From contig NC_089397.1 in NCBI RefSeq assembly GCF_003171515.1, positions 1 through 64,000 of the forward strand: a stretch of 64,000 bases of DNA, written 5' to 3'. The translations under genes were made by a program, and so were the position numbers. Positions 31,375 to 41,334 of the stretch are shown piece after piece. Each line of letters opens with the position of its first letter. Position 1 is the first letter of the stretch. The notes beneath the pieces were generated by a model. That model did no database searches and was not told the DNA's origin. It was given only the letters and a program-made list of their open reading frames with translations. Source of the stretch: Pyrenophora tritici-repentis (lineage: Eukaryota > Ascomycota > Dothideomycetes > Pleosporales > Pleosporaceae).

Positions 31375-31852
31375 GTTTGGTGTGGGAGCTGTGAAGTTGA
31401 GGCTGGTTTTGAGCGACGTAGGAATGTTGGCAAGTAATCGCAATGTGCTTGATCACTGCACTGAGGCTCCATTTATATGTGCTTTCGTGTAGACCTTCCA
31501 ACAACACTACGGTGTGCGTGTTCCGGCAGACCACCGCTTGACGTGGCTCTTACTGTACGTGAGTTTGCATTTTTAGAAATGTTCGTGATGTCTGCGACGG
31601 TATCGTGTTGATTCTGACGTGGTCGTATCGGTTCTGACTGCATGGTCGGTGGGACCGATGTCTGCCGTCTTTGCTCTTCGACTGTCTGTGTTTATGACAG
31701 CGCCTGGGCAGAGTGATAGACACAGGCAATGCTGCCTACTAGTCGTTCTACAGGTGGTAGAAAAGCGCGACATGGCTACACCGTGTAGCAGGGGAGAATG
31801 GTGATGCCGATGCTGCTCTCCGATGCATCGGCGTCGGTGGTTCTTGGAATCT
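31375..31852. promoter_or_regulatory. upstream region of the truncated secreted-protein gene
   Basis: 478 bp of unique-looking sequence up to the mariner element. It holds the TATA-like box near 31470-31480. I see no other gene. Confidence 0.35.
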
Positions 31853-32059
31853 TATGGGTGTTTCTCGAAATACCTTGAGCCACCTGGATCTGGTTGGCTT
31901 GGTGGCCAAGAACATCAACTCCTATAGTAATTTGTTAGTAAATCGATGCAGCCACGCTTTCTAACACCCACAACGTATTTGAAGTTCATTGTTTGCTGCG
32001 ATCGCCTCTACTGACTCGCGTTTTTGGTGTTGCAATTTTCTCGAGCCCATCTCATCGCG

Positions 32060-33034
32060 ATGCCAGGCACCGGCCACCGCTTGCAGCCCGCTGTTCTCCA
32101 GGCTATCCTCGACCGAATTGCTGCCTGCGAAAGTGATCGAGCCATCTCTAGAGCTACAGGTGCGAGCCGTAACACAGTAGCAAAGCTGAGGTTGAGCTTA
32201 GAGTTTTGGGGCGTGCCTTATCCGCCGCGCTGCGTTCGACTTGGGCGGCCATCTATACTCCGGCAAGCTCAGCGCGAAGGCCTTCAGGCATACCTCAATG
32301 GCTCACCGGGCGCATACATGGATGAGATGAGGGACTTCTTGTACGACGAGTACGACGTTAGGATAAGCCTTGCGAGCGTTTACCGAGAGCTAGAGAAGAT
32401 GAGATGGTCTCGCAAGCTTGCAACAAAGCGGGCAAAGGAGCAGAGTGAGCCACTCCGCCGCCTCTATCTTGCCAGGATGGCGCAACACTATAAGGCGGAG
32501 CAGATCGTTGCGTTGGACGAGAGCGCCTGCAATGAGCGTACGGGCGACCGCAAGTATGGCTGGTCTCCAATCGGGGAGCCGGTGGAGCTATCACACAGCT
32601 TCAGGCGATCAGAACGGTGGTCGCTGCTGCCAGCCATGACGATAGATGGCTACATAAGCTATAAGATCTTTCAAGGCGCGATTACATCTGAGATCCTAGA
32701 AGACTTCTTAGAGTTTCAAGTGCTGCCGTTCTGCAATCCTCACCCAGGGCCAGCCTCAGTAATCGTGCTTGATAACGCCTCCATCCATCGATCAGAGCGT
32801 GTACGGGTGCTTTGCCAAAGTGCTGGAGTACTCCTTGAGTATCTGCCGCCATACTCACCAGATTTCAACCCCATCGAGAAGAGCTTTAAGCAGCTCAAGG
32901 GGTGGATGAAAAGGAATTCAGCGCAAGCGGAGAACTTCATTGACTTTGGGGTCTTTCTTGAGTATGCAGCGCAGCTGGTGTGCTGTAATATTAACTGCAG
33001 AAGCTGGTTCCATAGGTGTGGCTATCCCTATTAA
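32060..33034 (+). CDS. Tc1/mariner (IS630-type) transposase
   Basis: 324 residues from ATG 32060. The N-terminal helix-turn-helix region (AILDRIAACESDRAISRATGASRNTV) would bind the ends. The catalytic triad is visible as VALDESACN, VIVLDNASIH and YSPDFNPIEKSF; the last two acidic residues are separated by 34 residues, so it is DD34E. The final segment is compact. Length and motifs are complete with no stops, so the enzyme may be functional. It would cut at TA sites and move this element and any relatives with the same ends. An upstream TTTTTGGTGTT word lies 28-39 bp before the start. Confidence 0.92.
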   Translation: MPGTGHRLQPAVLQAILDRIAACESDRAISRATGASRNTVAKLRLSLEFWGVPYPPRCVRLGRPSILRQAQREGLQAYLNGSPGAYMDEMRDFLYDEYDVRISLASVYRELEKMRWSRKLATKRAKEQSEPLRRLYLARMAQHYKAEQIVALDESACNERTGDRKYGWSPIGEPVELSHSFRRSERWSLLPAMTIDGYISYKIFQGAITSEILEDFLEFQVLPFCNPHPGPASVIVLDNASIHRSERVRVLCQSAGVLLEYLPPYSPDFNPIEKSFKQLKGWMKRNSAQAENFIDFGVFLEYAAQLVCCNINCRSWFHRCGYPY

Positions 33035-33338
33035 TTGTGCTTTTAAATGGATGCCACAGTACGTTTCTATAGGTAGATGATACCATACAAATGCGAACGA
33101 TTACACCTTAATGCGCAACCCACAAAAGCGATTTAATAATTCTAAAAAAATAAGAGCTATTTCTATACATATAGAACTATCTTAGGAAGTTAACCTGTTA
33201 TAATCGCATAACGTTGTAGTGTTGTACATAGGGCTATCCAAATAGACTATTGTTGCAGCGCATTTGAAACGCCTGAAAAACCTCAACACTATAGCGGGCA
33301 CGGGCCGCTGTCACCAAAAACGCTCAGGCCACTAAGCT

Positions 33339-35033
33339 TCAAGCATTCTCGCCATCATCCTCCACAACACTGCTAGACGGTTCAACCACCAATTTCTTGC
33401 GCGCAATCTCTTCTCTTTTCTTACAACGTTCGACTCGTCTCCAGTTACGATCTGTGAGACCCTGGTACCCAGCTTGCCATTCTTTTGCAGTGTTTTGTAG
33501 CGTGAAAAACCAGCCAGGAGGCTGCTTGAAATGCTGCGTCCACAACTTCAAGATATCACCAGATGGCTGCATCAAGAGGTTGATATCCATAGCTCCGTCA
33601 ATAACAAGAGTCTTATAAAGCTCGTTAATGTCCTCTCCAACTGTAGGAAATTTTAACTTAAGGTAGTTAAAGAAATTACTAGTATGCTCGTTAATCTCCT
33701 GCTCATGATCATATCGGATAGGCGCCCACTGAGATGCACTAGATACCTCAGCTCTTGTTATCGTTGGTGCAGCTGCCTGCAAGTTAGACTCCTGTTGAGG
33801 TTGCCTGTTCATCCGCTCAAGCTGTCCAACGATGAGCAGTTTTGTTAAGCTTTTGATATCATCGTCGCCATCTCCAGCCGCCCGCAACTTGCGCGTTTTC
33901 TCATGCACCCGCAGGTCCTTTGCTCTCAAAATTGCAAGCCGTACATCATCAGATGGCTCATCGTACGTTGCCCTTCTCGCTGTAATTGCTCTTGCCCACA
34001 TGGAGATAATGTTGCCGTTGACAAAGAGGTGATCTTCGAAGCGCGCTGGCTGCCTCGCTGTTGGCGCCATCCAGCAGCAATAAGGATAGTTCTCGCAATG
34101 GGTATCTGTACAGCGCCATCTATCCCGGATAGCAATAGCATGCCCGCTACCTGCTTGTTCAGCTGCTATTACACCAGCAAGCCCCTCCTCTTGAATCACC
34201 GTTGCGGTGCGTCGACGAGGACCGTCGACAACCGTTGGCAACGGCTGCTGCTCCCCTGGAATTTCAGCCAAGATGAGCTCGAAATCGACGTTTACTGGCT
34301 CGCTGACATAGTTATCAACCTCTACAACAAGGCGCTGAAAGCTATTCCACGTTGCATCAACACCTCGCCGCAATCGCTTTATCGCGCGCTCGCGTTTGGC
34401 CTGCTTAGCTGGGTAAACAACAGTGCAAACAGATGAGATCTTCGCTCTTTTTGGCCGTAATTCTGCAACAACGTCATCTACCCACTGCCATAGGTCGTCG
34501 AAATGCAGCGAGTACAGCCGTACGCCGTGCTCGCTATCGGCAGCTTCAGGAATAAAGTGTTTCTCCATATCACCACCAAGGCAAGCCCTCCACCTAACGC
34601 GCAGTACAGGATTAACCTCATCCTCTAGCGCTTGCGATGAGCGAGGCAGCCATGGAGTGCCTTCTTGACGTCGGTACGCTGGCTCTCCCTCATCCTCAAC
34701 ACTACCGGCAGCGCCCTTAGCAGCGATCTCATCCTCATCCTCAGGCAGCGGATCGCCATCTCCATCCTCGAAAGTATCCTCATCCTCGCCAACGATATCT
34801 TCAGCTTGCGCGGAGGCAGCTGTTTGGGTGGCTTGCAGCTCAGGCTCGGACAACGGGCTTTGACGGCGCGGCGGGGCAGTCGCTGGAGGCGACGGCAGCG
34901 CCTCACGGCGGACACGTTTAGGCGTTAAATGGGTAGGATTTTGTCTAGTTGCTGGCGCTCTACGCTTCTGGGAGGACGGGTTAACGCCTTGATCGAATGG
35001 CTGCTTCGGCTTACGCTGGCGCTTGGGCGGCAT
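33339..35033 (-). CDS. unrecognised accessory ORF of the mariner element
   Basis: 564 residues from ATG 35033, convergent with the transposase and separated from it by about 300 bp, within the same inverted ends. The first 140 residues are basic then acidic and disordered. The middle holds alpha-helical-looking, Arg/Lys-rich stretches and one cysteine cluster CTDTHCENYPYCCW near residue 325 that could bind zinc. The C-terminus is charged and helical. I recognise no family. It could bind DNA or the transposase, or be a captured host gene. The intact long frame inside a transposon argues that it has been kept by selection. Confidence 0.7.
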   Translation of the reverse strand: MPPKRQRKPKQPFDQGVNPSSQKRRAPATRQNPTHLTPKRVRREALPSPPATAPPRRQSPLSEPELQATQTAASAQAEDIVGEDEDTFEDGDGDPLPEDEDEIAAKGAAGSVEDEGEPAYRRQEGTPWLPRSSQALEDEVNPVLRVRWRACLGGDMEKHFIPEAADSEHGVRLYSLHFDDLWQWVDDVVAELRPKRAKISSVCTVVYPAKQAKRERAIKRLRRGVDATWNSFQRLVVEVDNYVSEPVNVDFELILAEIPGEQQPLPTVVDGPRRRTATVIQEEGLAGVIAAEQAGSGHAIAIRDRWRCTDTHCENYPYCCWMAPTARQPARFEDHLFVNGNIISMWARAITARRATYDEPSDDVRLAILRAKDLRVHEKTRKLRAAGDGDDDIKSLTKLLIVGQLERMNRQPQQESNLQAAAPTITRAEVSSASQWAPIRYDHEQEINEHTSNFFNYLKLKFPTVGEDINELYKTLVIDGAMDINLLMQPSGDILKLWTQHFKQPPGWFFTLQNTAKEWQAGYQGLTDRNWRRVERCKKREEIARKKLVVEPSSSVVEDDGENA

Positions 35034-35245
35034 CCCAACAGCAGCTAGATTGAGCTCGCAACAAGCTCCACACAAACAAAACGCTATACACGAACGATTT
35101 AGAGTACAGGACTAGCTTCATGGGCTTCTGGAGGTGGGAAACGGCTGCTGCATTAATTTACTAACAAATTACTATGGGAGTTGATGTTCTTGGGCACCAA
35201 GCTAACCAGATCCAGGCGGCTCAAGGTATTTCGAAAACCACAATA

Positions 35246-35734
35246 CCTCTTGGCTTCCCTGCTTCGGAAAAGGGCGGATCCTGACAGGACATGCCGCACA
35301 GACTGCTGTCAAATTTGATCAACAAGACCTAGACGAGCCAGACTGTTTTTTTGAATGCATGCACATGGCCCCACCTAGATCTAGTAAGATTGGGTATGAT
35401 TTCGTTCCTGATTCTGTGGTTTCTGTCGTCGCTGAGTGGATAGCTTCGATTTCTGGCGACAAGATCATGATCGGGCCACTTGAGGACGCAGCGATCACAG
35501 TAAGCAGTCAGAGGGCTCGTGCAGGCACACCCACCAGTTCATCTACGTACGTACCAGACGGCCCAATTGATCCCCGGGAACCAACCCCACAACGACTTCC
35601 ATGGCAAAAAGAACGTGAGATCGTCTTACATACATGTCCCTTTCGTATTCGAACTGGCACGGTCACTGACGTCCGTACCCCGTGATGAACATAGCTCCTG
35701 TACTAAAATTTCCAATCGTATCATGTGACCTTGT
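35246..35734. other. unique spacer between mariner and hAT 3
   Basis: Host-looking sequence interrupted on both sides by transposons. A 108-codon plus-strand frame (35359-35685) from an ATG has no recognisable features and may be chance. Before the insertions this segment was continuous with 38875-39422. Confidence 0.4.
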
Positions 35735-38700
35735 CAGACTCCGCAACAATCAAGTCAAGACAATCTGAGACCGATTTCTTGACTTGATTAGGCGAGAGCA
35801 GCCCTACGGATTGTTTTGATTGCAGATTGAGGTGTCGTGAGGCAGTTGAGATTGTCTTGACTTGACTTGATTGTCAGAAATTTTAGATTTTGGTAGTGTA
35901 GCTACTCCCCTAGAGTTACGATATCTAACGAGTCTGTCTAGTTGTATATATCGTACTCTCGCGCTAGTGAGTCGTCTGTAAAGCTCTCGCTACTACTGCC
36001 GCTACTATCACCGTCGCCGCTGTGCGTTTCAATTGTTTTTATGGTAGTGTAGCCAGCCCGAGTCTATGCCCGTATAAGCTGTAGAGCCGCAAGCAACTCA
36101 CTGCCGATCGCGCGTCGTTTTGGCTCGAGTAGATCACCGAGCTCACTAAAGAGCCGCTCGCACTCACAGCTTGAGGCTGGGATAGTCAGTATATCGATTG
36201 CAAACTGGCTTAAACAGGGGTATTTTGAGCGCATCGCAATCCAGTACTGGATAACGTTACCGTCGTCAAGGCTACGCCATGGCGGCTCTTGATTAAGCCA
36301 GCGGTCATACTCATCGCCTTGCGGGGCTGCTGCTGTGTGATTACGCTGTGTATAGGCCCCGATTACCTCGTCTATATCGCTTGTTCGGGCGGCTCGAGCC
36401 GCTGGAATAGCCACTGGCGTTGGCAGCTTTTTATAGCTTTTCTAAAGCCGCTGGAAGCCCTTATTAGCGGCCTCGATCCACTCTAGCTTCTCGCTCCAAC
36501 TGTTTTCACAGTAGTATTTGTAGAGAGGGTGGAGGCACGTAGCAGCGTAATAGACTGGGGAGTCGTCGAGCTTATTGTAGTAAGCGTCAGCCTTGTTCCA
36601 GGCAGCGCGGAGGTTAATATGAAGGTGATCTATAGACGCAATCGTTAGCGAGGAAAACCTGTAAGTAGCTGCAAAATATACCTTCTGGCGCCTCGTTATG
36701 CGCGTTGAAGTTAACGTCAATCCATGGCTGCGCAAGCTCTTCGAGGTTACGCAGTATATACTCGAAGACTGGCAGCACTTCGTAGATTGCGCCAAAACTG
36801 CCAACCTTACCGCGACCCTCTAGCCTCTTCGTTGCTATCTTAAGCGGCTTAAGGCAGTTCTGGTACTCTGTAATTGTTGCCCAGTCGTTGGCAGCGAGCC
36901 CGCCTTGCCTCATCCAAGCCGGCACATCCTTGCAGGCGCTACCGCTGCGCTTTTCGTTAAAAGCGACACTTTTAATGTGGTGCTCCATATATCGATTAAA
37001 GGCGCCGTGGAGCTTTGTAGCGCGCTTAATAGCGGCGTGATACGAGTTCCAGCGGGTGACGACCGGGCGTACGGGTGTAAGGAGTGGGATCTGATCATCG
37101 GCCGGCAGCGCTTTGTTGGCGTCGCACTGGCAAGCCTGGAAAAGCTCATGCTGCTGCGGCGTCCTGATGAAGTTGATAACTGCAATTAGCGTGCCTAATT
37201 GCCCATGTCGGCGCCACTCGCGCATGTACAGCTCCTCTGTTCTAAGCTGCTCTGCAACGTTGTTGTACGAGTCCTTGTCGTCGCCGAAAAGCAGAGCTTG
37301 CCCAATAAGATTGATCGTATGAGGGCTGCAGCGGAGACGATGGTGTATAGAATCAAAGCCGCCGTAATCGCGCGCAATTGCTGCAATTGCGGTGTCATTA
37401 TTTGACGCGTTGTCGAGGACAAAGTAGCCTAATTGATTAGGTGTAATGCCAAACTCTCTCAGCGTCTGGATAACAACAGCAGCAATAGCCTCGCCTATAG
37501 AAGTTAGCTAGGTTGCGCAGAATTGTATTTTTATCTTGCCTGTGTGCGCGCCAGCGAGCTGCGGGAGGCTAATAGGCAAGTCGTGTACGGCACTAGCTGC
37601 TGTAGCAAAATGGGCAACGATCCTAAAGAAGCCGCGCTTCCCGCCCTTAGTTGTCCAGCCGTCAAAGCTTATGTGTATTTTGCTTATAGCTGCAGATAGG
37701 GCTAAGACTATCTGCGGCTTTAGCAACTTGAACAGCCTTATCGCGTACGTTGCGACACTGCGAGGGCTTCGCCACAACGCGCTTTCTGCCTCTGGGTTGG
37801 CGAACTTGATCATGTCGCGCGTCGATTGCCGGGCGATTATTTCCATTAGCATATTGTTGTCGACAAGCTAGAGAATAAAGGCGAGTCGAAACTGTTGTAC
37901 GTTAAAGTAGCCAAATACGTTGGCTGCTTCTTAGGATAGTTCAACGCCGCCGTCGATCGCCTGCTGCAGCGATAGCTGACCTTGCCCGTACGCGATGCTG
38001 CTTTTTGCGTCGAGATCGTTAGACAGGCCATAGCCTCGTGCAGCCTTCCGGAGGTGAGTTGCTGCTGCAGACGTCGCTCTCGTTATATCGTATAGGCCAC
38101 CACCAAAGACCTTGTGAGAATGGCAGTATCTACATACAAACCACACGCTTTTTAGGTTACTCCGCTTAACAACGCGATAGCCATGCTGATATATCTAACT
38201 CTTCTTACCTGTTGGCGCCTTAACTGGCTTCATGTATTGCTTCAGCCGCTCCCAATTAATCCTATCAAAGTGATCAGCCCCGTCAGTCTCCCACGTCGAC
38301 CGGCCTGCGCCAGCGTCGTCTGCTATTAATCCAGTGCCAGCGTGGCTGCCCTCAGTGGGCGCGGCGATCTCAGCTTTAGGTTGCGACTCCAAAAATTGCG
38401 TTTCCCACGCTGGCTCAGACGGCGACTCAGTGGCCTGGCTAGCTAGGGCTTCTCGGGGCGACAGCGATCGCTGCGATAGGCGCAGTCGTTTAGCAGCTTT
38501 AGCAGCAACTGTAGGTGCGCCGCTACGCTTCTTTTGAGATTGGGGAGGCATTGTAACGCGTTGTTAAAAACGAACGATATAGGCGGAGGATAGAGGGGTG
38601 AGGGGAGCTCCGCTAGGTAATACGACTTAGTAGGACGCGCCACGACGCGTCACGACGCGCTATCACGAGAAACTCCATCCTTTATCTATCCTTCACCCTC

Positions 38701-38866
38701 CACCCCTACAGCAGCGGCACAATCTCATCAATCTGGTAATCTAGATGTCACGGATTGATTGATTGAGCTACCAATCTAAAGACTAGCTTCTTGATTTGAT
38801 TATAGCTTCAATCTGACAATCTCACAAGATCAATCTCACAATCCGGATTGATTGTTGCGGACTCTG
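35735..38866 (-). mobile_element. hAT transposon 3 (decayed)
   Basis: 3132 bp with ends cagactccgcaacaatcaag (left) and the inverse of cagagtccgcaacaatcaat (right). It is flanked by a perfect 8-bp duplication GACCTTGT (35727-35734, 38867-38874). Subterminal TTGATT words are present at both ends. The transposase reads on the minus strand and is heavily mutated. Confidence 0.93.
36064..38551 (-). pseudogene. hAT 3 transposase pseudogene
   Basis: The reading starts at ATG 38551 (MPPQSQKKRSG) and aligns along its length with the intact hAT 2 protein. It includes the BED-like finger (CRYCHSHK), SFDGWTTKGGKRGF, the expected VLDNA block and SSCECERLFSELGDLL near 36150. Stops break it, several being TAG where hAT 2 or hAT 1 has Trp: 38195 (SWI context), about 37870 and 36442. 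A Gln position is TAA at 37931. This pattern fits RIP (C to T at CpA on one strand). No protein is expected. Confidence 0.88.
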
Positions 38867-38874
38867 GACCTTGT

Positions 38875-39422
38875 CAGCATGCGCCACATCGTACATGTAA
38901 TCCGGTTGTCCTGCTAGTTGTTTCCATATAGTCAGGCTTTACGAAAGTACGAACGTCAGTTCAAGCATAGTACGAGTCGGATAGCATGGTTTGTACGTAG
39001 GATAGAATGGTTTTTGAGTAGAGACTCTGAACTTACACTGTAGCGGTGTGAGGAGAGGAGGAGGACTGCGTTGCATTGTGTAGCTATGGAGGAACTGCAG
39101 CTATATAGGTGTGTGTGATGAGAAAGTGTGGTAGCGATAGCCGTACCCAACTCTCACCCAAGTCGGTCTTGACAAGTCCCAAACCGTTACATACACTATA
39201 CCCAATACACTCTCGTTGCGGGAATTAATTTCGGTCGGGGACACTAAGGTGTTCTTGGCAATGCACTCTATATAGCCCTCTAGATTTAAGTGGAGGGATG
39301 ACATGTTGGCTGTACGTGACATGGTAAGTAGGCAAAATTTAACGCCGGTAGCTTCCTGCCTTATAAGACCGACTAGACAGTATAATACTGTGTATCCCGT
39401 AGTGAGAAATCTATTCACTCCC
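38875..39422. promoter_or_regulatory. former upstream region of the cysteine-rich protein gene
   Basis: Unique-looking sequence between hAT 3 and Copia 2. Near 39378-39390 it has a TATA-like word (cagtataatactg). Without Copia 2 this would lie roughly 100 bp before the start codon at 45200. The insertion now separates it by 5.7 kb. No gene is recognised. Confidence 0.4.
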
Positions 39423-39601
39423 TGTTGCGGTGGAGTGAACAGTGCGCATGTGCGGAGAATTGAAGGATTGAACTGAGGTTGTATTGTACAAGCTATGGAA
39501 AGTTTATGTAGATGGGTGACGTCAACCGTGCTAGTCCCAAATAGGCATCGTTCCATTACAAATGTGAGTTGCGACTGCAGGAGAGACCCCAAACCGTGAC
39601 A
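39423..39601 (-). repeat. Copia 2 3' LTR
   Basis: 179 bp, identical by eye to 44953-45131. It is bounded by TGTTGCGG and CCGTGACA on the plus strand. Confidence 0.95.
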
Positions 39602-40021
39602 CACCCCCCAGCTGGCGTAGACGCGCAGGCAGGGAGTCAACGACAGCTGAACAGGATCAGTGTATATAGATGCCGTCGAGGTCGTCTCCATTAGCTTGAC
39701 GTAGTCCCCTCAGGCGCTCAGTGATATCCACGAGGCCAAGTTGGCGGACAAACTCCATAAATTTCTGCTTTGGTAGTACCTTCGTGAGTCCATCAGCAGG
39801 CATATGATCAGTAGGTACCCATTTGACGTTAATGCGTGAGGCGGTGACCTCCTGTCGAATCCAGAGCTGGTGGATGTCGACGTGCTTGATCTTTGTATGA
39901 AGCTTATCATGCTCCTTCGTGACAATACCAACAGTCTGCTGGTTGTCGCACCAGATGGTAGGCGTGCAGTCGAGCGTAAGGTCAATACCAGCGAAGAAGC
40001 GCATCCACTCCTCCATCTGCG

Positions 40022-40183
40022 CACAGTCCGCAACAATCAATTAAGTGGGTCCTAGAAGGTTCAGATTGGATTGATTGATTACCGCTTTAAGCCTAGTAGT
40101 TACCTATAGGAGTTTAAGCCCTACCTAGATAGGTAAGTGGGTCTAGGAGAGTGACCGGATTGAATTGATTGTTGCGGAGTCTA
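40022..40183. mobile_element. MITE family B, copy 2
   Basis: 162 bp, the exact inverse of 18848-19009, flanked by CATCTGCG (40014-40021, 40184-40191). It is inserted in the RNase H part of Copia 2. Confidence 0.95.
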
Positions 40184-41176
40184 CATCTGCGAGGCTGCGA
40201 GGGAAAGTGAGAGCAGTTCAGATTCTGTGGTTGATTTTGTGACTGTGCGCTGGACAGTAGATTTCCAGTCGATCATGAGTCCTCCAAACTTGAATGCGTA
40301 CCCCTGAGAGCTGCGGCGCGTCTCAGGCTCGTCAGCATACGAGGCGTCGGATGATCCAAAGAAGAGAGGATCGCGATACGTCGGATCGTCGGAGAGATAC
40401 TCAGCCATGTCTTGCGCGCTAGCAGAGGCTTCAAGAGCGAGAGCCTTCGTGCTGAGCAGGTAGCGCCAGGTCTGGCGGATCTTCGAGACGTGAGACTGTC
40501 CTGGGTTGGTGAGGTGGCAGGCGAAGACGACGTGCGTTCGAGCGACGTCAGGTCTACCCCAGACAGCAATATATGCAAGGGAACCAACAAGCTGCTGGTA
40601 GAGTTTCGTACGAGCAGTATCAGTCTCCTCAGTAGACTGTGGCATCCAGTTCTCCGTCAGCGGGACGTCTGGAGCCTTGCCCACAGCCTCGATGCTAAAT
40701 CGAGCGCACACCTTGTCGATGAAAGCGTCTTGGACTAGCCAGGTTTTGTGCAGAGCTCGATCGCGGACGATGCGAATACCGAGAAACCAGGTAAGGTCCC
40801 CCATCGCTTTGATGTTGTATAGGTCTACCAGATCCTTCTCGAAGGACCGGTGGTGATAGGCGTTTGATCGATGAAACGCCATAACAATGTCGTCAACGTA
40901 GACGAATAGGATAAGCCAGCGGCTCGTGTACAAGCAAGGAAAGCCTTCGACTGGCTTTAGACCTAGCTTGACAAGCTGTCGACGTAGCTCATTGTACCAT
41001 AAGATTGGTGCCTCCTTCAGGCCGTAGAGGGCGCGGAGCACCAGCATGATCTCGCCTTCAATATGGCGGAAGGCCTTAGGTGTTTCAGCGTATAGCTTGC
41101 GGTTAGTCTTTGCGTTTAAGAAGGCAGTAGGGACGTCATACTGCTTCAATTCGAGATCGAAGTAATTAGCGATTGC

Positions 41177-41334
41177 CAGAGATGTCAACAAGCAAGTCAA
41201 GCTGGCTTGATTCTTATCGATTGCAGATCACAGACCATTCTCTGGGACGTGCCACTGTGCACGAGCCTCTATATTGTCTGTGATCTGCAATCGATAAGAA
41301 TCAAGCCAGCTTGACTTGCTTGTTGACATCTCTG
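41177..41334. mobile_element. MITE family C, copy 2
   Basis: 158 bp, identical to 17926-18083, flanked by GCGATTGC (41169-41176, 41335-41342). It is inserted at the start of the RT part of Copia 2. Identity of the two copies points to very recent movement. Confidence 0.95.

Larger units (their letters stand above)
31855..35243 (+). mobile_element. two-ORF Tc1/mariner element
   Basis: 3389 bp between TA dinucleotides (31853-31854, 35244-35245). It has inverted ends of roughly 100 bp (left about 31855-31955, right about 35140-35243) that share long blocks such as tcgaaataccttgagcc and tagtaatttgttagtaaat with a few mismatches. It contains an intact transposase and a second tail-to-tail ORF, which is unusual for this superfamily. 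Confidence 0.9.

Noticed and set aside
35359..35685. 108-codon plus-strand frame between mariner and hAT 3
   Set aside because: No signal peptide, motif, splice sites or composition to support it; length is within chance.
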